Assembly (NCBI GenBank): GCA_037045435.1
Contig: JBAOID010000020.1
Location: forward strand, 44,578-108,577
Origin: CBDUEF01 sp018063485
Lineage (GTDB): Bacteria > Pseudomonadota > Alphaproteobacteria > Rhodobacterales > Rhodobacteraceae
Direction of reading: 5' to 3'
Length of the DNA stretch: 64,000 nt
In this document: positions 8,096-18,823 of the stretch, one piece after another
Numbering within the stretch: the first letter of the stretch is position 1
Layout of the letters: every line of letters starts with the position of its first letter
Notes under the pieces: generated by a model
What the model was told of the DNA's origin: nothing
The model's input: only the letters and a program-made list of their open reading frames with translations
The model's database searches: none
Position numbers and translations under genes: made by a program

Positions 8096-10523
8096 CTAGC
8101 CCCGCATCCGGGCACCGTCGGCATCAAACAACGGGGCAAGCTGCACCTTTGCCTTGCGGCGTTCGCCCAGGATTTCGATCTCAACTTCAAGCCCGTCTTG
8201 CGCGCGATCAGTGGGCAGAAAGCCCATGGCCAGCGATTTTCCGGTGAAATGCGAGAACCCACCAGAGGTGCACCAGCTCACCACTTTGCCGTCAAGCCAG
8301 ATCGGCTCCCATGCCACCACATCGGCATCCTTTGCGTCGACAATAAACGACACCAGCCTGCGTTTTGGTCCCGCAGCCTTTTCGGCGGTGGCCGCGGCCT
8401 TGCCGATCCAGTCAGACTCCTTGTTCCAGCGGATGAACCGATCAAGGCCCGTTTCGGCAGGAGTATAGTCGGGGCTGAACTCACGGCCCCAAGAGCCGAA
8501 CCATTTGTCCAGACGCAGGCTCATCATCGCCCGCATCCCAAAGGCGCGCAGGCCAAGGTCGGCTCCCGCCTCGTTCAAAACATCCCACAGATGGCGCACC
8601 GACATGTGATCGCAGAAAATTTCATAGCCCAGATCAGCGGTGTAGCTGACGCGCTGCACGATGCAATTGGCCATGCCCACGGTCATCCGCTTGACATCCA
8701 TGAATTTGAACGCCGCACCCGAGACATCGCTGCGCGTCACCCGCGACAGCAAGTCACGCGCATTTGGCCCTGCAATCTGAAAACCCGACCGCGCATCCGA
8801 GACGTTTTCCACTGTAACGCCGTCCATCGCGTTTTGCTCGAACCAGCGATAGTGCCAGCCTTGCGCGCCATAGCTGGCAGTCAGTTGGAACTCGGTTTCT
8901 GACAAGCAAGATACCGTGAAATCGCCGATGATCTTGCCAGAATGGGCCAGCATCGGGTTCAGCGCCAAGCGTCCCGGTTTCGGGATGGTGCCGGCCATGA
9001 TCCGGTCCAGCCATGCCCGCGCATTTGGACCGCGCACGATGTATTTGCCGAAATTCTGCAACTCGTTGATGCCGACGCCCTCACGGACCGCCATGACTTC
9101 TTGCCGCGTGGCTTCCCAGGCGTTGGAGCGTTTGAAGGTGGGGGTCTCATAGGTTGGCTCGCCGGGCAGGGCGTAGTAGTTCACCACCTCAAGCCCGTAT
9201 TGCTGGCCCCAAACCGCGCGCATTTCGCAATTGGTCTGATACATCGGCGTGGTGCGGAAGGGCCGTGCGGCCGGGCGTTCCTCGTTCGGATAGCCGACGT
9301 TGAAGCGCATCTGATAATTTTCGATGACCTTCGGCACGGTATAGCCGGGCGTTGTCCAGGTGCCGAAGCGTGAGACATCAAAGCCGCGCGGGTCACGCTC
9401 AACCTCGCCGTGGATGATCCATTGCGCGAGGCTCAGGCCCATGCCGCCGCCCTGGCTAAAGCCCGCCATCACAGCACATGCCGACCAATAGTTGCGCAAA
9501 CCCTGCACGGGGCCGATCAGAGGGTTGCCATCGGGGGCAAAGGTGAAGGGGCCATGGATCACGCGCTTCACGCCTGAGCGTTCCAGCACGGGGAAGCGGC
9601 GATAGGCGAAATTCACCGAAGTCTTCGATCTTGTCGAATTGCTCGTTCAGCAATTCATGGCCGAAATTCCATGGGGTGCCGTCAAGCGCCCAAGGTTCGC
9701 ACGGTTTTTCGTAAAATCCGATGCACAACCCACGACCCTCTTGCCGCAGATAGCTTTCCCCACCCGGATCCATCACATGCGGGAATTCCTTGCCCGATTT
9801 GAGGATGTCCATGATCTCGGGGATGTCATCGGTCACCAGATACTGATGCGCCATCGGCAAGAGCGGCAGATAAACCCCTGCCATCGCGCCAATTTCGCGC
9901 GCCCAAAGCCCGCCTGCGTTCACCAGATGCTCGGCAATGATCGTGCCTTTTTCGGTGACAACATCCCAGGATCCATCCGGGCGCGGGTTTGTCTCCAGCA
10001 CGCGGTTGTGCAGCACGATCTCGGCCCCGCCCATCCGCGCCGCCTTGGCATAGGCGTGAGTGGTTCCCGATGGGTCAAGATGGCCATCCAAGGGATCATA
10101 AAGCGCGCCGACGATGCCTTCGAGGTTGACCATGCCGTTGGTCAGTTTGTTGATTTCGTCATGGCCCAGAATTTCGGTATCAAGGCCCATATAACGGTGC
10201 TTGGCGCGCTCGGCCTTCAATTGCTCGAACCGCGCTTGATTATCGGCCAGGGTGATGCCGCCGACATGGTGCAATCCACAAGACATGCCGGTGATCTCTT
10301 CCAACTCCTTGTAGAGCCGGATCGTATAGCCTTGCAGCGCCGCCATATTGGTGTCGCCGTTCAATGTATGAAAACCACCCGCCGCGTGCCAGGTGGAGCC
10401 GGAGGTAAGCTCGGATCGCTCCACCAGCATCACATCAGACCAGCCCAGTTTGGTCAGATGGTAAAGAACCGAACAGCCGACAACGCCGCCGCCGATGACC
10501 AGCACTCGGGTATGGGTTTTCAT
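8096..10523 (-). CDS. FAD-dependent dimethylglycine/sarcosine dehydrogenase-like protein with GcvT domain, frameshifted
   Basis: This is a two-part demethylating dehydrogenase of about 808 residues that would oxidise an N-methylated glycine and pass the one-carbon unit to tetrahydrofolate. The N-terminal half has the FAD motif VIGGGVVGCSVLYHL and the segment SGSTWHAAGGFH, where family members attach FAD. The C-terminal half is a GcvT-like folate domain (for example YTADLGYEIFCDH). The two halves are in different frames. Deleting one G at about 9617 joins IEDF to VNFAYRRFPVLERSGVK, the expected sequence, so an extra base is likely. The precise substrate (dimethylglycine, sarcosine or another methylamine) cannot be told. 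Confidence 0.88.
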
Positions 10524-10702
10524 GCGAATCTTCCCTGTTTTAGCAAGTTGAATGACCGTTTTTCCTATAGTTAGTCGGTTCAAGGCAAATCGCCGTTGTG
10601 CCAGCGACATGATTGCGTCGCTTTTGAGGTGTGGCGGCGTTGTCGCCATGATGGACGCCACAGCGCGTTTCGGATAGCAACAGGGGATTGCAGGGGGATC
10701 AG

Positions 10703-12259
10703 ATGACCGAAGGCAGACTCTTGGCGCTCTTTGTGGGGCTTGCGGCGGTTTTTGCCGCGATGATTGCCCTGCGGCCATTGCTGCCAATTGATGAAACGCG
10801 CTATCTGGCCGTTGCATGGGAAATGTGGCTGAGCGGCGATCCGGTGCATCTGACCAAGAATTTCGCCTTTTATACCCATAAACCGCCATTGCTGTTCTGG
10901 CTGATCAACCTGGCTTGGCTTGTCACTGGGGTCAGCGAGCTGGTTGGCCGTGCCATCGGCCCCGCTTTGGCGCTGGCGGTGGTTTGGGCAACTTATCGTC
11001 TGGCCCGGACATTTTGGCCCGACGATGCCGAGATCGGTTTTCGTGCTGCGGTCATTCTGGCCGGGTTCACGGTTTTCCTGCTCTATGGCAGTGCGACAAT
11101 GTTCGATTGTTTACTGGCGCTGCCGGTTTTGCTGGGCGTTGCATCGCTCTGGGCGGTGGCAAATGGCGCAAACACGCTGCGCAATTGGGGGCTGTTTGGG
11201 TTGGCGCTGGCAGTGGGGGTTCTGGCCAAAGGGCCGGTGATCCTTGTCCATTTGGTGCCCTTGGTTCTGACCATGCCGATATGGGCCCCACAAACTCCAG
11301 ATTATCGTAAAGCCTGGAAAGGATTTGCGCTGGCGCTGGCAATTGGTTTGGCTTTGGTCGCGTTGTGGTTGGTGCCTGCGCTGATCACCGGCACAACGGA
11401 ATTCAGAACGGAATTGCTCTGGACACAATCGGCGGCAAGGGTTGCGGGCGGATTGGCGCATGATCGTCCGGTCTGGTTCCTTGCGGCCTTGTTGCCGGTG
11501 ATCCTGTTTCCTTGGGGCTGGTCACTGCGATCATGGTCGGGGCTTCGCGCCGGGTGGAAATCCGACGCCGCCTTGCGCCTGTGCCTGATTTGGGCGGCAT
11601 CGTCGCTGGTCCTGTTTTCGCTGATCTCGGGAAAGCAGGTGCATTATCTGATACCGACTTTCCCGGCGATAGCCCTGATCTTTGCGCGCGCCATGAGCGG
11701 GGCGGCACTGCCGCAACGGTCACTGGCTTGGCTGCCCTTGGGGCTGTTGGGCGGGGTATTTGCCGCCTTGGGATTGGGCTTGATCCCGGCAACTGGAGAT
11801 ATGACGGCGATTTCGCCGTTGTGGCCGGCTTGGATATTGGGCGGGTTTTGCGGCGTCCTGGCGGTTCTGGTCTGGCGCTTGCCGATGCTCACCGGGCATC
11901 TGCTTGCCGGGGTGGGCTTGGCATTGGGCCTGCACGGGCTGGTTTATTCCACCGCCTTGTTTCAAATCTATCAGGGCAAGGTGCTTGCGGAACTGGTAAG
12001 TCAACATGCAGCCGATGGTGTTGCTGTCACCAACCTTGAATACAACGCCGAGTTCAACTTTGCCGCAAGGTTGACCGCGCCGGTTGCCCTTGCCAAGACG
12101 CGTGCAGACATTATCGCTTGGGCAAAGGATCATCCGTCAGGGGTGGTCTTGGGCAAATTGTCTGAAAACCCACTGACTGCGGCCCCGCAGGGCGTGGTCA
12201 AATATATCGGTCAGGATTGGGGCTATTGGACGGCGGCCGCGCTCATTTCTCAGGAATAA
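10703..12259 (+). CDS. ArnT/PMT-type glycosyltransferase, integral membrane
   Basis: This 518-residue protein has about eleven to thirteen hydrophobic segments and the N-terminal signature of GT-C transferases: PIDETRYLAVAWEMW with the acidic pair DE in the first periplasmic loop, then THKPPLLFWLINLAW. These are typical of undecaprenyl-phosphate aminoarabinose transferase (ArnT) and related enzymes that move sugars from polyprenyl phosphate to lipid A or other acceptors. The ATG at 10703 follows a GGGGG purine tract. No other arn genes are nearby, so donor and acceptor are unknown. The 3' end overlaps the 3' end of livM on the other strand. Confidence 0.8.
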   Translation: MTEGRLLALFVGLAAVFAAMIALRPLLPIDETRYLAVAWEMWLSGDPVHLTKNFAFYTHKPPLLFWLINLAWLVTGVSELVGRAIGPALALAVVWATYRLARTFWPDDAEIGFRAAVILAGFTVFLLYGSATMFDCLLALPVLLGVASLWAVANGANTLRNWGLFGLALAVGVLAKGPVILVHLVPLVLTMPIWAPQTPDYRKAWKGFALALAIGLALVALWLVPALITGTTEFRTELLWTQSAARVAGGLAHDRPVWFLAALLPVILFPWGWSLRSWSGLRAGWKSDAALRLCLIWAASSLVLFSLISGKQVHYLIPTFPAIALIFARAMSGAALPQRSLAWLPLGLLGGVFAALGLGLIPATGDMTAISPLWPAWILGGFCGVLAVLVWRLPMLTGHLLAGVGLALGLHGLVYSTALFQIYQGKVLAELVSQHAADGVAVTNLEYNAEFNFAARLTAPVALAKTRADIIAWAKDHPSGVVLGKLSENPLTAAPQGVVKYIGQDWGYWTAAALISQE

Positions 12260-13551
12260 GCCCTCGCGGCGCAAAACGCATCACCACCAGCAGCACGACC
12301 CCAGAGCGTCAGCAACCGAAGTTGTTGGGCAAAATCGACAAGATGCGCCTTGAGCCAGCCGTCCGTCATCGGTGCAGTGATCAGCCCCATGATGACCGGC
12401 CCCGCGTTCTCGACAATCAGCCACAGCCATCCCAGCAGCAGCCCGCCCAGCACGGCCCCCCAATTATTGCCCGAGCCACCCACGATCACCATGATCCAGA
12501 TCAGAAATGTGAACCGCAAAGGTGAATAGTTCGTTGGGGTGAGCTGCCCCTCCATCGAAGTCAGCATCGCCCCGGCAATGCCGATGACCACCGATCCGAT
12601 GATGAAAACCTGCAAATGCCGTTTGGTCACGTTCTTGCCCATGGCGCTGGCGGCAACCTCATTGTCGCGGATGGCGCGCATCATGCGTCCCCAGGGCGAT
12701 TTCAGCGCGCGTTCGGTGATCCAGATGATCGCCAGCAAGACACTGCCAAAGATGACCATGTAGAGCAATTTGACCAGAATGGTGGATGCCGTTGTCGGCT
12801 CCCATCCCCAATCAGCAACAAAGGCCAGAAAGCGGGGGCTGACCTGAAGGTCAACTTCCAGCGGCACCGGCCAGGGGCGCGGCAGACCGATCAGGTTTTT
12901 CACGCCTCGATCCAGCCAATCCTCGCTTTTCATCACTGTGACAACGATGTCGGCAATGCCGAGTGTCGCAATCGCAAGATAGTCCGACCGCAGGCCCAAG
13001 GCCACTTTGCCAATCGCCCAAGCCGCGACACCTGCCAACAACCCTCCGACCGGCCAGGCGATCAACGACGGCAGGCCCAGGCCGCCAATGTTGCCGGAGG
13101 TTGCGGGGTCAAAAGCCTCGATGGCGCTGACGGCCGGATCGAACAGGGCGCGGAACGAAAAGAACCCGGCGATCAGCAGCACTGTCATGGTTACAGAGCG
13201 TTTGCGGCCGGGTTTCAGGTGCTTCCAGAGGTAAATCGCCGCAGTGATCACGGCCATTCCGAACATCAAGGCCCCCAGCACCCGCCATCCGCCAGCAGCA
13301 AAAGCCTGTGGCACTGGCTGGGCTGAAACCAGAACAACGGCAAGCCCGCCCAAGGCGACAGACCCCATGATACCGGTGGAAAACAACCCGGCGTAGCCCC
13401 ATTGCATGTTAACGCCCAAGGCCATGATGGCCGAGAGGATGCCAATGTTCAGGATTTGCAAGCTGAGGTTCCAGCTTTGCCAAACGCCGGTGATGATGAA
13501 CAGCAAGGCCACTGCGGCAAAGAGGATCAGATTCCTTTTTGGCACGATCAT
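12243..13551 (-). CDS. livM: Branched-chain amino acid ABC transporter permease LivM, frameshift near the C terminus
   Basis: This is an inner-membrane permease of the LivM class, with about ten hydrophobic segments and the conserved loop LRSDYLAIATLGIADI. It starts with MIVPKRN at 13551, overlapping the livH stop by four bases, so the genes are translationally coupled. As written the frame runs on to an unrelated tail. Removing one base near 12300 gives LTLGVVLLVVMRFAPRGLIPEK and a stop at 12243-12245, the usual LivM end, so an insertion is likely. The corrected 3' end overlaps the end of the glycosyltransferase gene by 17 bases. Confidence 0.9.
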
Positions 13552-14552
13552 TTCCCCTTGAAGAGCCCGGTGGGCATGAACAGCAACACGATGATCAGGA
13601 TCGAAAAGCTGACGGCAACCTTGTAATCGGTGGACAAAAGCTGCATCAGCCCATCGGGGGCAAGCGACGCCGGAAGCAGGTAAACCAGAACCTTTTTCCA
13701 GGCATAGGTTACAATCACCTCGGAAAAGGCCACGATATAGGCCCCGGCAATGGCGCCAAGAGGCGAGCCAAGCCCGCCAACAACGGCTGATGCGAATATT
13801 GGCAAGAGCAGTTGAAAATAGATGAATGGCCGGAAGGACTTGTCCAATCCGTAGAGTGAGCCTGCGATGACAGCGAGGGCCGCTGCGATGACCCAAGTCA
13901 CCTGAACCACTCGATCCGGATTGATGCCGGACAACAGCGCCAGATCTTCGTTATCGGAAAAAGCGCGCATGGATTTGCCGGTGCGGGTCTTTTGCAAGAA
14001 CCAGAACAGGGCTGCCATGCAGGCAAAGGCCAGAATAACGGTGATGGCTGTGGTGGTCTTGATCGCCACCCCTTCCGCAAGGCCGGTCCAATTCTTGAAC
14101 TGTTGAGCGGTGACCACAAAACGTTCGCCATCCGAGAAATTCTGCTCATCCGTGCCGATGATGATGCGCACCAATCCGTTCATGATGAACATCACCCCGG
14201 CGGAGACGATGACCAGAATGATCGGCTGTGCCTTTTTCTTGCGATAAAAGGCGTAGACGGTCTTGTCGGTCAGCAGCAAAAGCCCCGCTGTGATGGCAAT
14301 CGAAAACGGCAGGGCCAGCAGGGCAGTGGGCAAGGGTCCGCCGGTGATCCCCATCGACTGAAACCACCAGGTGAACAGGATCGTCACCATGGTGCCAAAG
14401 GCCATGGTGTCGCCATGGGCGAAATTCGAAAACCGCAGCACTGCGAAGATCAAGGTCACGCCAAGGGCACCCAAGGCCAATTGGCTGCCGTAAGACAGTG
14501 CTGGCACCACGATATAGTTCAAAATGGCCGCGAGGGCATTGAGGATATCCAT
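13548..14552 (-). CDS. livH: Branched-chain amino acid ABC transporter permease LivH
   Basis: This 334-residue permease starts MDILNALAAILNYIVVPALSYGSQLALGALGVTL, and the signature RFSNFAHGDTMAFG is typical of LivH. It has eight or more hydrophobic segments. The start at 14552 is chosen because a strong GGAGGGA ribosome binding site lies about ten bases upstream. It pairs with LivM to form the membrane channel of the transporter. A gap of 114 bases separates it from livF, without a visible gene. Confidence 0.92.
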   Translation of the reverse strand: MDILNALAAILNYIVVPALSYGSQLALGALGVTLIFAVLRFSNFAHGDTMAFGTMVTILFTWWFQSMGITGGPLPTALLALPFSIAITAGLLLLTDKTVYAFYRKKKAQPIILVIVSAGVMFIMNGLVRIIIGTDEQNFSDGERFVVTAQQFKNWTGLAEGVAIKTTTAITVILAFACMAALFWFLQKTRTGKSMRAFSDNEDLALLSGINPDRVVQVTWVIAAALAVIAGSLYGLDKSFRPFIYFQLLLPIFASAVVGGLGSPLGAIAGAYIVAFSEVIVTYAWKKVLVYLLPASLAPDGLMQLLSTDYKVAVSFSILIIVLLFMPTGLFKGK

Positions 14553-14666
14553 CACATAAGTCCCTCCGATTTGACGCAGTCTGGTGTCGCAAGGTAGCGA
14601 CAAGGCCCGGCAAACCCGGGCGTTGCCTTCAAAAGCGAGGCTGCGATGATCCCGATTGCCATTCTG

Positions 14667-15377
14667 TTACCCACCAAGGAACGAGCGGCGAACTTCCGGA
14701 TCTGCCAGGAGTGCCTGACCAGTCCCGCTAAATCGGTTGCCGCCCTGAACCAGAACATAGCCCTTGTCCGCAATTTCAAGGGCTTGGCGCGCATTCTGTT
14801 CAACCATCAGGATAGAGATCCCGCTGCGGGCAATCTCGATGATGCGGTCAAACAATTCATCCATCACGATCGGGCTGACCCCTGCCGTCGGCTCGTCCAG
14901 CATCAGCACCTTGGGCTGGGTCATCAAGGCGCGCCCGACTGCCACCTGTTGACGCTGCCCACCCGAAAGCTCGCCCGCTGCTTGCCGCCGTTTGTCGCGC
15001 AGGATCGGAAACAGATCATAGATCTGTTCAATAGTGGCCTTGATGTTGTCGCGCCGAAGAAAGGCCCCCATTTCAAGATTTTCTTCCACCGTCATCGACG
15101 TGAAGATGTTCTGGGTTTGCGGCACGAAAGCCATGCCCTTGGCCACTCGCGCCTGCGGAGTCAGTTTTGTGATATCTTCGCCCGCCAGGCGCACCGCACC
15201 GTTGCGCAGCTTCAGCATGCCGAACACCGCTTTCATGGCGGTGGATTTGCCAGCGCCATTCGGCCCGACAATCACGGCGATCTGCCCCTTTTCGACGGCG
15301 ATTGTGCAATCGTGCAAGATATCAACCGTGCCGTAGCCCCCGGTCATCGCCTCACCGATCAAAAAGGGTTCAGCCAT
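14667..15377 (-). CDS. livF: Branched-chain amino acid ABC transporter ATP-binding protein LivF
   Basis: This 236-residue ATPase has Walker A GPNGAGKST (about residues 38-46), signature LSGGQRQQ and Walker B VLMLDEPTAG. The tract TGGYGTVDILHD near the N terminus and NARQALEIADKGYVL near the C terminus are typical of LivF. It overlaps the 3' end of livG by eight bases, which implies coupled translation. LivF and LivG form the nucleotide-binding pair on the cytoplasmic face of LivHM. Confidence 0.93.
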   Translation of the reverse strand: MAEPFLIGEAMTGGYGTVDILHDCTIAVEKGQIAVIVGPNGAGKSTAMKAVFGMLKLRNGAVRLAGEDITKLTPQARVAKGMAFVPQTQNIFTSMTVEENLEMGAFLRRDNIKATIEQIYDLFPILRDKRRQAAGELSGGQRQQVAVGRALMTQPKVLMLDEPTAGVSPIVMDELFDRIIEIARSGISILMVEQNARQALEIADKGYVLVQGGNRFSGTGQALLADPEVRRSFLGG

Positions 15378-16158
15378 GCGCCGCGTCCTTCACCTTGTTC
15401 TTCAGCCCCGTGCCCAGATAGGCCTCGATCACACGTTCATTGTTCTTGATCTCATCCACCGTGCCCTGTGCCAGAACGTGGCCTTCGGCCATGCAGATCA
15501 CCGGATCGCAAAGCCGGGCAATGAAATCCATATCGTGCTCAATCGCGCAGAAAGTATAGCCGCGCTCTTTGTTCAACCGGATGATCGCATCGCCAATGGT
15601 GTTCAACAGGGTGCGGTTCACGCCCGCGCCCACCTCGTCAAGAAATACGATCTTGGCATCCACCATCATGGTGCGGCCCAGTTCCAACAGCTTTTTCTGC
15701 CCGCCCGAGATATTGGCGGCCTGCTGATCGGCAAGATGGCTGATGGTCAGGAAATCAAGCACTTCGTCGGCTTTCTCGGCCAGGCGCCGCTCTTGTATGG
15801 CTACGGCACCGCGGCGAAAGCAGGCATTCCAGATGCTCTCCCCAGATTGCCCGGCGGGCACCATCATCAGGTTTTCCCGTACGGTCATGCTGCCGAATTC
15901 ATGGGCAATCTGAAAGGTGCGCAGCAAGCCCTTGTCGAACAGCACATGCGGCGGCAGGCCGGTGATATCCTCGCCATCCATGATGACGCGGCCCGAGCTG
16001 GGTGGCAAACGGCCCGCAATCACGTTGAACAGCGTGGTTTTTCCCGCGCCATTGGGGCCGATCAGCCCGGTAATCGAGCCGGTCTCGATCCGCAGCGAGG
16101 CGCCGTCAACGGCACGGAATGCGCCGAAATGTCGGTGCAGATTCTGGACTTCGATCAT
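15370..16158 (-). CDS. livG: Branched-chain amino acid ABC transporter ATP-binding protein LivG
   Basis: This 262-residue ATPase begins MIEVQNLHRHFGAFRAVDGAS and has Walker A GPNGAGKTT, the LivG-type RTFQIAHEFGSMTVREN, signature ISGGQKKLLELGR, and switch histidine IEHDMDFI. The ATG at 16158 follows GGGGGAAAGC, a good ribosome binding site, so the ten-codon upstream extension is not used. Walker B reads KIVFLDEVGAGVN, with valine and glycine where most LivG proteins have PxAG; this is a mild departure and the catalytic glutamate is kept. Confidence 0.92.
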   Translation of the reverse strand: MIEVQNLHRHFGAFRAVDGASLRIETGSITGLIGPNGAGKTTLFNVIAGRLPPSSGRVIMDGEDITGLPPHVLFDKGLLRTFQIAHEFGSMTVRENLMMVPAGQSGESIWNACFRRGAVAIQERRLAEKADEVLDFLTISHLADQQAANISGGQKKLLELGRTMMVDAKIVFLDEVGAGVNRTLLNTIGDAIIRLNKERGYTFCAIEHDMDFIARLCDPVICMAEGHVLAQGTVDEIKNNERVIEAYLGTGLKNKVKDAAHG

Positions 16159-16272
16159 GCTTTCCCCCTGATTGCGGCCTCTTGTCATGCGTTATCGCAA
16201 GCGGGTCGCCTTACCAGACAGCAACGGCCCAAGGAATTCCTCGGGCCGCGCCAGTTCTCTGAAGTTACAAGC

Positions 16273-17463
16273 TCAATGGAACTTCACGGTTTCGTATTTG
16301 CCACCTTTGACGACGAACTCGCGATAGCGGCCAGCGCTTTCGCCAGGTCCGATCAGTTCGACACCCGAGGCGCCATCGTAGTCGATGTCAACGCCCTGGC
16401 TGACCAACTCCATCGCCTTGCCCAATTCGCCGGGAAGGATTTTCTCACCCGGTGCATTGGCGATATCCATGATCTTGTCTTTGTAGACCTTGGAGTCGGT
16501 GCTGCCGGCTGCCTGCATCGCCAACATGATCAGCGCTGCGGCGTCATAGGATTCCATGGAATAGGCCGAGGTTGCGTCAAAAGGCGGGGTTGCAGCCTTG
16601 GCCATCTCGGTCAGGATCGCCGCTCCGGCGCTATCGGATTGCGCAATCTGCCCATAAGAGCCGTCCAGCGCCGGTCCGATGTTTTTGGGCAGGTTGTCGC
16701 CGACCATGCCGCCGGGCAGGCCGAACTGGGTGAAAGCACCCGAGTCGAGCGAGGCCTGAATGATCCCCTTGCCGCCCTGATCAAGATAGCCGGCTACCAC
16801 CAGAAGATCGCCTCCCGCTGCGGCCAGCGAGGCGACCTCGGCGGAATAGTCGGCTTTGCCGTCATCATGCGGCGCGTTGATGGTAACGGTGCCGCCTTTG
16901 GCGATGAAAGCCGCAGATATTGCCTCGGACAGGCCCTTTCCGTAATCGGTGTTGGAATAGGTCAGGGCGATGGATTTGACACCATGCTCGACCAGAACGT
17001 CCGCCATCACTTCGCCTTCACGGGCGTCAGAGGGCGAGGTGCGGAAGAACAGCCCATCATCCTCGGCGGTGGAAAGGGCAGGCGAGGTGGCCGAAGGAGA
17101 CACCATCACGATGCCATTCGGGCGCGCGACATTTTGCAAGACGGCGGCGGTGACGCCCGAGCAATCGCCACCCACGATGCCTTTGACGCCTTCGGCGGTG
17201 ACCAGACGCTCACCAGCGGCAGTGGCCGCAGCCGAGTCGCCACAGGTCGAGTCGCCGCGAACCGGGACAAACACCCAGCCATTGGCGGCTTTGCCAGCGT
17301 CATTGACCTCTTTCATGGCCAGTTCGGCCGCGCCGGCCATATGGCCGGTCAAGGATTCGATCGGGCCGGTGAAGCCGATCAGAATGCCGATTTTCACATC
17401 TTCGGCGCCAGCAGCACCAGCCATGAGTGCCGAAGCAGCCGTGGCCAAAAGTAGTTTTTTCAT
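16273..17463 (-). CDS. livJ: Periplasmic amino-acid-binding protein of the Liv transporter
   Basis: This 396-residue substrate-binding protein has a typical signal peptide, MKKLLLATAASALMAGAAGA, with cleavage expected before EDVKIG. Motifs of the leucine/isoleucine/valine-binding family are present: IGILIGFTGPIESLTGHMAGAAELAMKE near the start and YSNTDYGKGLSEA in the middle. It is first in the minus-strand livJ-G-F-H-M order, 115 bases upstream of livG. The real ligand could be another amino acid or amide, since this family is broad. Confidence 0.92.
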   Translation of the reverse strand: MKKLLLATAASALMAGAAGAEDVKIGILIGFTGPIESLTGHMAGAAELAMKEVNDAGKAANGWVFVPVRGDSTCGDSAAATAAGERLVTAEGVKGIVGGDCSGVTAAVLQNVARPNGIVMVSPSATSPALSTAEDDGLFFRTSPSDAREGEVMADVLVEHGVKSIALTYSNTDYGKGLSEAISAAFIAKGGTVTINAPHDDGKADYSAEVASLAAAGGDLLVVAGYLDQGGKGIIQASLDSGAFTQFGLPGGMVGDNLPKNIGPALDGSYGQIAQSDSAGAAILTEMAKAATPPFDATSAYSMESYDAAALIMLAMQAAGSTDSKVYKDKIMDIANAPGEKILPGELGKAMELVSQGVDIDYDGASGVELIGPGESAGRYREFVVKGGKYETVKFH

Positions 17464-17645
17464 TGTTAACTCCCATGTTGGATCGCAATCCCATTGTCGA
17501 ACCTAGAATGTGGACTTCAAAAAGGAAAGCAGGCTTTGTATTTTCTTGATCGGTCTTTGCAAGCGCCGAATTTTGCGATGCTATGCATGGACAATCAATG
17601 CTTCAAGCCTAAAATATCTGTCACACCAAGATCGGATCAACCGGA

Positions 17646-18668
17646 TCAGATCGACAGCCTGCCAAGGATCGGCGAAGCTACCCCTTGGCTGCCACGCTCC
17701 CGGTAGGGCGTTGTATTGTAATGGCTTCGGTAGCATTTCGAAAAATGCGACGGGCTGGCGAAACCGCAGGCAAGCGCCACGTTGATCACGCTCATATCGG
17801 TTTGCATCAGCAAGTTGCGCGCTTTTTGCAGGCGGATTTCCATGTAATAGCGTTTTGGGCTTCGGTTGAGATAACGCCGAAACAGTCGCTCGAGTTGCCG
17901 TGTGGACATTCCAACCTTGTCGGCCAGATCGGCCGGTGTCATCGGATCTTCGATATTGCCTTCCATCATCTGGATGACTTGTGAAAGTTTTGGGTGCCGC
18001 ACGCCAATTCTCGTCGGGATCGACAGGCGCTGCGTGTCCTGATCGGTGCGGATCGTCGAATAGATCATCAGATCGGCAACGTTGTTGGCCAGATCTTCGC
18101 CGTGATCGGACGCGATGATGCGCAGCATCAGGTCGATCGACGAAATGCCGCCCGCGGTGGACCATCGGTTGCCTTCCATCACGAACACCGATTTCGTCAG
18201 CGTCACCTGATCGAACTCTTCGGCAAAACCATCCTGATTTTCCCAATGAATCGTTGCTTTCTTGCCTTCGAGCAACCCGGCTTTGGCCAAGGCATAGGAT
18301 CCGGTGCACAGACCCCCAATGGCAATCCCGCGCCGCGCTTCACGGCGAAGCCAGTTCACGACCGCCTTGGTCGTGGTCCGCTGAATCTCGATGCCGCCGC
18401 AGACCAGAATCGTATCTTCACGCTCGACTTCCGTCAGGCCAAAGTCCAGTTTGAAGGTTGCCCCGTTCGAGCAGGTCTTTTCAACGCCGCCTTCGCCGCA
18501 GAGCGCCCAAGTGTAGATCGGCTCGCCGACAGCGTGATTTGCCAGGCGCAGAGACTCGATTGCCCCGGCGAAATTGATCATGGTGAATTTGTCCAACAGC
18601 AAAAACACAAATCGCCGCGGGACGGCAGATTTGGCAACCTGAGTGGCTTTGCGCGAAGGGGTGGACAT
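17646..18668 (-). CDS. GlxA-type transcriptional regulator (DJ-1/PfpI domain plus AraC helix-turn-helix)
   Basis: This 340-residue regulator has an N-terminal class I glutamine-amidotransferase-like domain (about 18-200; FVFLLLDKFTMINFAGAIESLRLAN, with GGLCTGSYALAKAGLL at the nucleophile elbow) and a C-terminal AraC domain (about 225-325; LSRSPKRYYMEIRLQ-like). This architecture is that of GbdR, CdhR and related regulators of glycine betaine and carnitine catabolism. The gene lies 182 bases upstream of livJ on the same strand, and the dimethylglycine-dehydrogenase-like gene is 7 kb away. A role in methylamine or amino acid uptake control is inference. Confidence 0.88.
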   Translation of the reverse strand: MSTPSRKATQVAKSAVPRRFVFLLLDKFTMINFAGAIESLRLANHAVGEPIYTWALCGEGGVEKTCSNGATFKLDFGLTEVEREDTILVCGGIEIQRTTTKAVVNWLRREARRGIAIGGLCTGSYALAKAGLLEGKKATIHWENQDGFAEEFDQVTLTKSVFVMEGNRWSTAGGISSIDLMLRIIASDHGEDLANNVADLMIYSTIRTDQDTQRLSIPTRIGVRHPKLSQVIQMMEGNIEDPMTPADLADKVGMSTRQLERLFRRYLNRSPKRYYMEIRLQKARNLLMQTDMSVINVALACGFASPSHFSKCYRSHYNTTPYRERGSQGVASPILGRLSI

Positions 18669-18823
18669 CTTGCGACCTAATCTGTCGTTTTCCGTGGGTA
18701 GGGAAACAGGAATTCAGGGCAGCCGCAAGGGCAATCAAGGGCTGCAAGCGGCTTTGGGTCTTTGCATTTCCTGCACTTCTTCGTATATGGCACCCGATAC
18801 CGCTAACTTAAGGAATAGCCCCC

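Noticed and set aside
15376..17454. A 692-residue open frame on the plus strand opposite livG and livJ
   Set aside because: It is the antisense shadow of GC-rich transporter genes, with no recognisable motif, while the minus strand encodes well-known proteins.
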